NCBI GenBank assembly: GCA_025399215.1
Contig: MU621224.1
Location: 1 to 47,155, forward strand
Direction: 5' to 3'
Length of the DNA stretch: 47,155 nucleotides
Origin: Globomyces pollinis-pini
Taxonomy: Eukaryota > Chytridiomycota > Chytridiomycetes > Rhizophydiales > Globomycetaceae
Below are positions 22,525 to 31,584 of the stretch, one piece after another. Made by a program: the position numbers and the translations under genes. Within the stretch, counting starts at the first letter, position 1; every line of letters begins with the position of its first letter. Under the pieces are notes generated by a model. It had not been told where the DNA came from. It searched no databases and saw only the letters and a program-made list of their open reading frames with translations.

Positions 22525-23601
22525 ATGAACTACAAACGACCATTTGCAGATGCTACCGAAGACGTCGTTTTTATTACAAATATGATTCAAAACCACAAAC
22601 GTCCATTTCAACAGTCGGTGATGGGCATCCGAAGCTATGGACGAACCGTCTCTACCTTTCAGCCATTCTTCTTGGCCAGAAACGTTGAAGGAAGACCAGG
22701 AAAAAACTACCTAGCAGTGGATGGAACCTTCAAGAGAGCTCGTATATCTTTGACTGAGAAGGAGTGTTCTGAAGCTCAAGATCTACCACTAGCGATCCCT
22801 ATGATCAACGCTAATGGCATCCAAGAAGCTCCACTAACGCCTGCTGGACATACAATTGATGATCGTATTGATATTTCTGCTGAAGTTGACATTTCCGGAA
22901 TGATTGATGATATTTGTGCCAGCTTGCAAAACCTTCATATTTCTGTTCCTGGGCTTACTGTAATTGATGCTGCTCCTAAAGTTGACATTAATGGAATGAT
23001 TGATGATATCTGCGTCCTCTTTGAAAACCTTCGCATTTCTGTTCCTGGAGTTCAAGTAGATACCGCAATCGCTGTGTTGAAAATCGCTGAACGTATGCCT
23101 GCAGTGGTGGAAGTGATGGATGTCCCTGTTACTCATATTGCTGGCGAAATGAAACAACCGCAAATTAGTATTGATATGTATCAAGAAGATGCACCGCTTG
23201 TTACTGGTACCATTCTATGTGACACATTATCCAATGTAGTCAAGAATACTTCTCCGAGAGTTACAAAGCTCCGAGAGGCAAACAAGCTCAAAATCAAGTT
23301 CAAGTTTGTGAAAGCTGATTATGATCAATTCAGATCAAATCAAAATCCAAAAATCAAAACAAAGAAAGGTTCTTATCCATGGAAAGAAACCCAGAACGGC
23401 AAGCAGCGCAAAATTACAAAGAAGCGCAAAGAACATATCATCCAGAACGATAAAAAAGCATCCATACCAAAAATTAGACTCAAGGTGACAAAAGACAGTA
23501 TCGAAAAGTATGCAATGAAAAAACTAACAGATTCATTGAAGAATCTGAAGATGTGCTCTACCACTGGGAAGAAGATGATAAAGAAGAAATCAGCATTCTA
23601 G
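22525..23601 (+). CDS. Intronless orphan with internal repeat and basic tail
   Basis: A single 358-residue frame, MNYKRPFADATEDVVF to KKMIKKKSAF, with no intron. Residues 121-143 and 153-175 are a duplicated 23-residue unit (VDISGMIDDICASLQNLHIS then VPG; VDINGMIDDICVLFENLRIS then VPG) at a 32-residue (96-base) period. KRPF also recurs near residues 4 and 25. From about residue 250 the protein becomes strongly Lys-rich (KLKIKFKFVKADYD, KQRKITKKRKEH), with bipartite nuclear-signal-like clusters. No family recognised. The long frame and conserved internal repeat argue for a real gene, but homologs are needed. Like the 16999-17985 gene it lacks introns and has more balanced base use than its neighbours. 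Confidence 0.65.
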   Translation: MNYKRPFADATEDVVFITNMIQNHKRPFQQSVMGIRSYGRTVSTFQPFFLARNVEGRPGKNYLAVDGTFKRARISLTEKECSEAQDLPLAIPMINANGIQEAPLTPAGHTIDDRIDISAEVDISGMIDDICASLQNLHISVPGLTVIDAAPKVDINGMIDDICVLFENLRISVPGVQVDTAIAVLKIAERMPAVVEVMDVPVTHIAGEMKQPQISIDMYQEDAPLVTGTILCDTLSNVVKNTSPRVTKLREANKLKIKFKFVKADYDQFRSNQNPKIKTKKGSYPWKETQNGKQRKITKKRKEHIIQNDKKASIPKIRLKVTKDSIEKYAMKKLTDSLKNLKMCSTTGKKMIKKKSAF

Positions 23602-23917
23602 CCACCATGAACATGTTCATATATGTTGATTATTAAATAGTTATTATCATTTCTAACAAAATCGTCTTAGGAAAACAATTGAGATCTTATTTCTAATGTA
23701 TTGAGAGCTAATTCGGTACTCTATTGTAGATCAGAGACACCAAGAAGTTACACAGTCGCGTTATTGACATCTTATAATGTGTCAATGATAGATTGTATTA
23801 ATTTCAGAATTCTCATATTCTAAGCATGTCAAATGCCATTTTGCGTTAAAGATCTTGCGTTCTATTCTTGCCATTTATTTTCCACATAATCAAGTCGTGA
23901 TAGAAAGAACATAAAGT
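23602..23917. other. Intergenic, nothing identified
   Basis: About 315 AT-rich bases between the orphan and the exonuclease gene, presumably the terminator of the first and promoter of the second. No frame or repeat stands out. Confidence 0.4.
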
Positions 23918-25677
23918 ATGTTTCCTTCTATGAATTTCAAAGGTAATTTTAGGAAAGTTGTTTATAGAAGCGATATATTGCCCTAAAAAGACTTGCCAGC
24001 TTGGAATATTTTGTCATTTTAGTCATGATAAACCACCACCGATTTGTACATCAACTGTATCAAAATCAATATCAATCAGGAAATCTCTATCCAAAGAACA
24101 ACAGGAATTTAAATCGGATACAAAGTCAATCAAATTGGAACAAAAGAAATCTCAAACAATATTGTCATCATCTACAGACAAAGAAATCAAAGGAAGAGTA
24201 AAGGATTTGGAAATGATTAGACGGAGATCAATTGATAAGCAATCTCAAAAAATTCAAGTTCAATTCCCAAGAGAATCAAATGGACAAAAACGAATAAAAT
24301 TAGATTCTCCAAATACCCAAGAATCAACTATCAAGCCAAAATTAACTAAAGTGTATTTAAATAGACATCCTACCAATCCATCATCGAAATTATCATGTCC
24401 CATTATTCAACCGAGTTTTGACAGTCAAATTAAGATCATTTCTAGACAAAAAGCTGTATCAAAATTTTATGAAGAGTTTGTTCGAATTTATCAGAATTTG
24501 AATAAATTGGAATTGGCCTATGATCATGCAACCAAGTAATCACTATTCTTTTAATATTTTCAGACAAGAATTGGCACTCTGTTCCATTAGCAATGATAAA
24601 TCTTACATGAATCTAGCTATGGGGATTCTAAGGAGATTGAGAAGTCGACCATTAGCGAATAATGATTTTGATGTTGGGATTGATGGCGAATGGACGTTAC
24701 AAAAGGTGGAAGAAAATATTGGTATTTTATTGTGTGAATGATAATCTTTTTATAGTTCCATATGATACATTGAAAGCATTAGTACTATCAGCAGATGAGT
24801 TAAAACTTTATGATTATCCAACAATCGAATCTGTAAATGATAATTCAAAATTAGACTCTTCTTCAAATCAAAATTGTGATCGATGTAATGAAAAGTATAC
24901 ACCTGAATCTGATCCAAAAATCCAAGAGTGTCAATATCATTGGGGTAGATTAAGGTCAATTAAAGGTCAAAAATTTCATACATGTTGTCAAGGGGAACTT
25001 GGATCCATTGGTTGTTCAACTGGTCCTCATGTTTTTAAAGATGATTTTGATTATGATTTGAACATAAAGGTACTTTTCATGAAATTTTATAATGATTTTT
25101 AGATACCATTCAAAACGTTATCAACAAATCCGGATCCAAAACATAAGGTTTTGGCATTTGATTGTGAGATGGTAAGTTTTACAATAAATTAAATACTAGT
25201 GCTATACTACCGGAGGGTTTGAATTAGTACGGGTCACAATTGTAGACTATTTTGGAACCAAAATACTGGATAAGTTTGTGAAACCTGATAATCCAATATT
25301 ATGTTACAATACCAAGTTTTCTGGAGTGAAAGAGAGTGATTTGAATGGACCAGATGTAATGAATTTGGCACAAGTTCAAGAATATTTCCAAAGTATTGCT
25401 AATGTTGATACCATTCTAATGGGACATGGACTAGAGAATGATTTAAGACAAATTCGTGTAATTTATAACTGAATTAAATAATTAGCTGTTACATTCAAAT
25501 ATAGTTGATACAGCAGCATTGTACCCTCATCCATCTGGGATGCCATATCGTTATTCATTAAAGTTATTGACTCAAACTGTACTTGGTAGATTTATTCAAG
25601 AGGGACAACATGATTCGTTAGAGGATACACTGGCGGTACTTGATTTAGTGAAAGAGTATATTAAAAAAACACCTTAA
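23918..25677 (+). CDS. REXO1/Rex-type 3'-5' RNA exonuclease with CCCH finger
   Basis: DEDDh RNA exonuclease. ATG 23918-23920 gives MFPSMNFK, then a 25-nt intron and EAIYCPKKTCQLGIFCHFSH, a CCCH zinc finger as in REXO1/REXO-like proteins. A basic disordered stretch follows (residues about 30-190), then a second Cys-rich segment (NCDRCNEKYTP, CQYHWGRLRSIKGQKFHTCC, GSIGCSTGPHVF). The exonuclease domain has Exo I VLAFDCEMCYTTGGFELVRV, made by joining across a 28-nt intron right after the Met; Exo II MGHGLENDLRQIRLLHSNIV with DTAALYPH; and Exo III EGQHDSLEDTLAVLDLVKEY with the catalytic His and Asp. It ends KKTP at TAA 25675-25677. Family members trim 5S rRNA, tRNA or snRNA ends. About 500 residues. 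Confidence 0.9.
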
Positions 25678-25816
25678 TTGTAAGTAATCATTGTTCAATC
25701 GTTTTAAATGTTCATAATACTCAGATACTATTGAATTCCATCCAGATTATTGCTCACCTTACTGGTATAATGAATGAGTAGATTGTTTAGTGATATTTTT
25801 TTTATTGATATTGTAA

Positions 25817-26104
25817 TCAATTCTTTCCAGAAGCAGCCAATCGTTGTTGTTTTTCATATTCTTCTTTAACGATAGTTGAACGAGCAATCTAAGAAAACAA
25901 ATGAGATAGATGATAGACCAACCTCTTTTCGATGAAATAAACATTCCTGGTAGTCTTCAAAAGGTTTTGTACATTCTTCTAAAGTGGTAGATTGAACATG
26001 ACATTTAGCAAATTCCTGCCAAAAAGGAAAGCATCTTCCTATATAATGGTCAATTTCTTTATAGTTTTACCTCTTCCTCCGTTTGTTCCAAATCCACTTG
26101 ACAT
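25817..26104 (-). CDS. NDUFS5: Complex I subunit NDUFS5 (15 kDa)
   Basis: Small accessory subunit of mitochondrial NADH:ubiquinone oxidoreductase. Three exons starting at ATG 26102-26104 join to MSSGFGTNGGRG, RCFPFWQEFAKCHVQSTTLE, ECTKPFEDYQECLFHRKEIA, RSTIVKEEYEKQQRLAASGK and N, then TGA 25817-25819. Twin CX9C motifs (CFPFWQEFAKC and CTKPFEDYQEC) are visible, as expected for an intermembrane-space protein oxidised by Mia40. The spacing and FWQEF/ECL-HRKE signatures match NDUFS5. About 75 residues, shorter at the C-terminus than the human protein. It is divergent from TRM7, the start codons lying 59 bases apart. Its presence implies a retained complex I, arguing against lineages such as Rozella that lost it. 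Confidence 0.88.
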
Positions 26105-26163
26105 TTAGGTAAAAATTATTGAATTTGAAAAAATTAATTTTTTGTTGTTTGAATCAGAATTCA

Positions 26164-27321
26164 ATGGGAAAAACATCAAAGGATAAGGTAGAATCATTCA
26201 ACTGATTAGTAGAGAGATATCTACTATAGATTAGCTAAAGAGCAAGGTTGGAGAGCTCGTTCTGCTTTCAAATTATTACAAATTGATGAAGAACATGATA
26301 TTTTTAATAATGTCACTCGTGTAGTTGATTTATGTGCTGCTCCTGGTTCTTGGTCACAAGTACTAAGCAAAGTTAATTCAAATTTCATACTTATATTTAG
26401 AAATTTAATGGAAATTCGGATGCAATTATTGTAGCGGTAGATTTACAGGAAATGGCTCCATTAGATGGTAAAACTCACTCGATAATGTTAGGTGTGATTT
26501 GCATTCAAGGAGATATAACTAAAGAATCGACAGCGCGTGAAATTATCAGTCACTTTGACGGTGAAAAGGCCGATTTGGTTATTTGTGATGGTAAGTGTCT
26601 TTACCTCTATCCTATATACTTATATTTTGATTCACGTTATCCAGACTGATTATTACATTTCATTTGCATACCTAACTGTTTTAGGTGCACCAGATGTGAC
26701 AGGACTTCATGACATGGACGAGTACATTCAAGCTCAGTTGCTACTGGCAGTAATAAGCAATGATTCATTTTAGGCATTCAATATTACAGCACATGTTATT
26801 AGAAACGGAGGCAATTTTATTGCAAAGATTTTCAGAGGAAAGGATATGTCATTATTAGTAGCTCAACTGGAAACATTTTTTGAGCATGTTATGATATGTA
26901 AACCAAGGGCTTCCAGAGATTCTTCCATAGGTAACTCACATCTTTTAAGTCTGCTAATTTACATTCAATTTATTTTCTTTCCTGATCTATTCTGATATTT
27001 GGTAGAGGCATTTATATTCTGTCAAAATTACTGCCCACCTGCAGATTACAAACCAACCATGATTGACCCACTGTTAGACTTTCAATACAACGAAACTAAT
27101 GAGTTTTTGGGCCCTAATAGGAAGATGGTACCATTTATGGCTTGTGGAGATATCAATGGATTTGATGCCGATCAAACATACGCATTACCAGAGGTAAATT
27201 TCCCATAGTAGTTTAAGTTTAGGATTCATCATACAAGTATTTGGATCCAATTCAAAAACCAATTAATCCACCATATAAGCGATATTTAGATGGAAAGAAC
27301 AAAGTTACAACCAAGAATTGA
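26164..27321 (+). CDS. TRM7: tRNA 2'-O-ribose methyltransferase TRM7/FTSJ1
   Basis: SAM-dependent methylation of tRNA anticodon-loop nucleotides 32 and 34. ATG 26164-26166 gives MGKTSKDK, an intron, then [20 protein letters not shown] with catalytic Lys, [16 protein letters not shown] (SAM-binding motif), [40 protein letters not shown] with catalytic Asp, [20 protein letters not shown] with catalytic Lys and [19 protein letters not shown] with catalytic Glu. The K-D-K-E tetrad is complete. A C-terminal eukaryotic extension ([35 protein letters not shown]) follows. It ends TKN at TGA 27319-27321. About 315 residues, eight or so exons, introns 24-70 nt. The next gene starts only 38 bases downstream. 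Confidence 0.95.
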
Positions 27322-27359
27322 TATAATATATTTTTAATTTTTCTTAGTAAATTTTTTTC

Positions 27360-27826
27360 ATGTCAAAACCATTAGCAGTCAAACAAACCATTAAATTAAT
27401 TATTCCAGCTGGGAAAGCAGCTCCTGCACCTCCAGTTGGCCCAGCGTAAATAGTAACCATTAACATAGTAGGTTGGGACAGAAAGGTGTGAAAGCAATTG
27501 ATTTTTGTAAACAATTTAACGATCAAACAAAGAAATTCGTTCAAGGTATTCCAGTAACTACCAGAATAACAGTGAATCCTGACAAATCATTCTCATTTTT
27601 CATTCGTACTCCACCTACTTCTTGGTTAATTAAACAAACATTGGGAATTGAAAAAGGATCAGGAAAACCAGGAAGTGTTAATGTTGGAGAATTATCATTA
27701 AAGCATGTATATGCGATTGCACAAGTTAAACAGAATGATCCAGCTTTACAGTCTGTTAAATTAGAATCTATTTGTAGAAGAGTGATGGGTACAGCAAGGA
27801 ATATGGGAGTCAATATTGTTGCATAA
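27360..27826 (+). CDS. Mitochondrial ribosomal protein uL11m
   Basis: Bacterial-type L11, so a mitochondrial ribosome component and not cytosolic RPL12. MSKPLAVKQTIKLIIPAGKA, APAPPVGPALGQKGVKAIDF (with the codon for the second Ala split by a 26-nt intron), FIRTPPTSWLIKQTLGIEKG, VNVGELSLKHVYAIAQVK and ESICRRVMGTARNMGVNIVA match MRPL11/yeast Mrpl19. The C-terminal RMMGTARSMGI-like motif is diagnostic of bacterial L11. About 146 residues. The protein has no obvious presequence, which is common for this subunit. The start lies 38 bases after the TRM7 stop on the same strand, immediately after a pyrimidine tract and TTAG. Confidence 0.93.
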
Positions 27827-28073
27827 TGTTCCATTTAATCAAATATAAATAACTCCATCTATTCTATTAAAATATTTATTCTTTTTTTTTTAAATTCGCG
27901 TGTCTGTAAAACTATTGAAAAGCAAGTATTTGGTACGAAAACAATTTTCGGTAACTGGTTCAATAGTTGTTTTTAATTCATTCAATGGTTGGATTTTTGG
28001 TCTTCTGTAACGCCACACATGGAGAATCAAAGTTGAAATTTGTCTTAAAAATTTTCACATTTCGTACGTTAAG

Positions 28074-28204
28074 GTAATGAACCCATCCATCCATCCATCA
28101 ACAAACTTATTAACATTCACAAATTGAACTATATAAATCAACTATTGGATTAAATTTGAATTGTTTTATCATCGGAATTGTTGATTTTATACTAATTGTA
28201 TTAG
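28074..28204 (+). other. Probable 5'-UTR intron of the eL13 gene
   Basis: In the 382-base gap before the eL13 start there is AAG followed by GTAATG at 28074 and, after CCAT repeats (28083-28098), a branch-like ACTAATTG and TATTAG ending at 28204, four bases before the ATG at 28209. The same architecture precedes the uS9 gene. A 5'-UTR intron is the simplest reading; no cDNA evidence is available. Confidence 0.45.
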
Positions 28205-28208
28205 CTAA

Positions 28209-28870
28209 ATGAAACATAACAACGTATTACCAAATCAACATTTCCGAAAGGACTGGCAACTTCATGTCAAAACTTGGTTCAACCAACCTGGAAAGAAAGT
28301 CACTCGTAGACTTAATAGAACCAAGAAGGCTGCTAAAATTGCTCCTCGTCCAGTTGACGGTCTTTTACGTCCTGCTGTCCGTTGTCCTACTATCAAGTAC
28401 AACACCAAACTTCGTGCTGGTCGTGGTTTCACTGTTGAAGAACTCAAGGTATTTTTAGAATTCATTCTGATTTTTTTTTTCAGGAAGCTGGTATCCGTCG
28501 TAAGGAAGCTTTAACTATTGGTATCTCCGTTGATCACCGTAGAAAGAACCGATCCGTTGAATCCCTCAACGCTAACGTTCTCAGACTCAAGGAATACAAA
28601 TCTAAATTGATTGTCTTCCCACGTAAGGCTGGTAAACCAAAGAGTGGTGACGCTTCCGCAGAAGAAATTGCTGCTGCCCAACAACTTAAGGGTGCCCTCT
28701 TCCCAGTTGAACAAGTTGTTTCCACTGATGTTTCCCGTAAAATCTCTGGAGCTCCACAACTTCAAGCTTATGCTGCTCTCCGTAAAGCTCGTTCCGATAA
28801 GCGTCTTAAAGGAAAGCGTGATGCTCGTGCTAAGGCTAAAGCTGAAGAAGAAGCTCAAAAGAAGAAATAA
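28209..28870 (+). CDS. RPL13: Cytosolic 60S ribosomal protein eL13
   Basis: Large-subunit ribosomal protein. [77 protein letters not shown], then a 35-nt intron (GTATTT...CAG), and [20 protein letters not shown] through to a Lys/Ala-rich tail ending QKKK at TAA 28868-28870. Full length at about 208 residues. Codon use is visibly more C-ending and uniform (CGT Arg, GCT/GCC Ala) than in neighbouring genes, as expected for high expression. Only one coding intron, unlike most genes here. Confidence 0.97.
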
Positions 28871-28994
28871 GCTTTGTAATACATCTATTCAGACATCTAA
28901 TATTATCTTGTACATTTATGTTTTTGAGTATCTCAAACCGACTATTTATGATTGCAGAGTGTCTCTTAATTGATCGCGTAGGGATAGGCCTGTT

Positions 28995-29067
28995 GGATTG
29001 TGGATAGCCCTGTTGGCTCTGCTACTACAATCCACCTTTGATTGGATTTATTGAAAGAAATCAAAGG
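28995..29067. other. Two adjacent hairpins downstream of RPL13
   Basis: In the 525 bases between eL13 and uS9, GGATTGT (28995) pairs with ACAATCC (ending 29033), and directly after it CCTTTGATT (29035) pairs with AATCAAAGG (ending 29067). They could be 3'-end structures or a small RNA. No H/ACA or C/D boxes are convincing. The rest of this gap carries the uS9 promoter. Confidence 0.3.
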
Positions 29068-29205
29068 CCCTTCCTTCAATTTGTCTCTCATTCACAATGA
29101 AATACTAGCCTGTCAAGATAAATAGTTTCTAAGTGACTTCATTCTAGGTGTGGCGTTGGCCATTCAAATTATTTTTCAAAACTTTGTAGTTTTTCACATT
29201 CAAAG

Positions 29206-29279
29206 GTAAGGAGGACAATTGACACAACTTTATCACACCATCTATCAATCCATCCATCCATCCATCCATTTATCTGCAG
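29206..29279 (+). other. Probable 5'-UTR intron of the uS9 gene
   Basis: TTTTTCACATTCAAAG is followed by GTAAGG at 29206; five CCAT units (29250-29269) and a CTGCAG acceptor ending at 29279 follow. The leader motif TTTTCACATT...AAG before the donor and the CCAT repeats inside are shared with the eL13 upstream region, supporting a common leader design for ribosomal protein genes. Confidence 0.4.
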
Positions 29280-29395
29280 TCGGTATACTGAATTCGTTTT
29301 CCTTGTCGAATGAACTCTGTTACACTATTCTGGATATTTTCTTTAAAATCGAATTGATTTTTATCTTGAATGTAGTATTAATCATTATTAGAATC

Positions 29396-29850
<455 letters not shown>

Positions 29851-30065
29851 ATTCCTGTATTATCGAGTGGAATTTACTTTACAATACAACTGTCTTCACA
29901 TAACAATTTTTTGAATTTGGATCTAAGTTGGAGCATTTTATTAGTTTTACCACTAGAAAACATTTTCAATGTCCAAATGCGGGTTTTGAATGAGTGTAAA
30001 GTAACTGCAGTGCAGCTCAAAACAGTCCAAAACATTATGATTTGGGTTAATTTCGTTTATTATGC

Positions 30066-31301
30066 TTAAGCAAACATCTTTTGATACATTTTCTTTTCTT
30101 TTGCTTCTTTAAGCTTAATGGTACGTTGCATTTCAGTCATGAGATTTACGATTAATCCATCACCAGGAGCTAATTCCAAAGCTTTTGTCAAGATATCCTT
30201 TGCCTTATCAAATTCTGATTGTTTGAAAGCGCATAAACCTAATCGATACATTGATTTAGCCAAATCTGCATCAGAGACACTTAAAGGTTCCTTTTCATTA
30301 GTTAACATGTAAGTTTTTAAAGTGTCTGATACATCCAAAATACGTTGAGCAGATTTTTGAGCAGCAGCCCAATCCGATAATTTGATACTAGCCATGGAAT
30401 GATTGGAAAGACAAGAAACTTTCAAGGCAAAGAAATTCTTTTTGAAATCATAAGATAGATCTTTGTTATCTTGAGGAGTTGGATCAATTCCTTCAATATA
30501 TCTAATTGCTTTTTCATACTTTTTTCTTGCATTCATAAAAGCAAGAGTATCATTGGAAGCTAAACCCAATTTTAATTGAGTATTACCAATAGATTTAATT
30601 TCCATTCCAAATTGAAGGAATTTTTCTGGATGTTCTTCAGGTTTTAATTCATGATCTTCAAGATAATTTGGATAAATATCACCATCAGTTGGAATTTTAA
30701 TACCATCATCTTCATTTTCATTTAATACTCCACAATCTGTAATGATAACTTTTTGTTTTGGACAATCATTTGAATCTTTTTCTAAATGTTCAATAGTACG
30801 TACAACATTCATTCCTTTTAAAACTTTTCCAAAAACAACATGTTTACCATCTAAATGAGGAGTAGGAGTTGTAGTAATAAAGAATTGACTACCATTTGTA
30901 TTTGGACCAGCATTTGCCACTAAGATCAAATATTATAATTTAGATACTGCTTAATATACCAGGACGATCATGTTTTAAATTGAAATTTTCATCATCAAAT
31001 CTATCACCAAAAATACTTTTACCACCCGTTCCATTAAAAGCCGTGAAATCTAAATATCATTTATACAAAGTATATTTAACATACCTCCACCTTGAAGCAT
31101 AAAATTCTTTATAACTCGATGAAAAATTGAATTTTTATAAGTTAATTGAATACCATCAATATTTTGATCACCTTTACATAAATGAATGAAATTATCGACA
31201 GTTTTTGGTACAACATCTTTGAATAATTCCATAACAATTCGACCTTCATGAATTGAATCAATTGAAATATCAAAAAAACATCTTGGATTGTTGATTGTCA
31301 T
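30066..31301 (-). CDS. Cyclophilin-40 (PPIase with TPR), Hsp90 co-chaperone
   Basis: Peptidyl-prolyl isomerase joined to a TPR domain (human PPID, yeast Cpr6/Cpr7). ATG at 31299-31301: [95 protein letters not shown] and [14 protein letters not shown]. Choosing the GTATCT donor restores the family motif GILSMANAGP, with the Met codon split. Catalytic Arg and Phe (HRV, QFF) are present; the usual W of the cyclosporin pocket is H here ([12 protein letters not shown]), as in CYP40s. TPR helices follow ([18 protein letters not shown]), ending KMYQKMFA at 30066. About 365 residues, matching the family. A consensus heat-shock element lies 52 bases upstream. Confidence 0.95.
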
Positions 31302-31352
31302 TTTTGTTAAAGTCTTTTGATTTTCTTTGCATTTTTAAATTGTGTGGCTAAT

Positions 31353-31365
31353 TTCTAGAACGTTC
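31353..31365. promoter_or_regulatory. Heat-shock element upstream of cyclophilin-40
   Basis: TTCTAGAACGTTC is a perfect three-unit HSF1 site (TTC-nn-GAA-nn-TTC), 52 bases upstream of the cyclophilin-40 start. Cpr6 and other Hsp90 co-chaperones are HSF1 targets in yeast, so heat induction is likely. The sequence match is direct; regulation is inferred. Confidence 0.75.
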
Positions 31366-31584
31366 GATAAGATGAATGAATCAGTGAATTAGTTAGTAGT
31401 GAATGGTTTAAGAGTTGGATGAGTAAAATCATTTCAGTGTACATCACGTAAAGATCCAAATAGTTAGAATTAATATCCTTAACATCATAATATAGTACCT
31501 TGTAAGTTGGTTCAATTTTAAATTCGAATTTCTAATTAAAATCCTACCTTCAATTTGTAATTCTTGCCTTTTAAAAAATTTCTA

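Noticed and set aside
27360..27826. Cytosolic ribosomal protein RPL12
   Set aside because: The sequence is bacterial-type L11 (PAPPVGPALGQKGV; MGTARNMGV), so mitochondrial.
28511..28858. Minus-strand 115-codon frame within RPL13
   Set aside because: Shadow of the highly biased RPL13 codons on the opposite strand.
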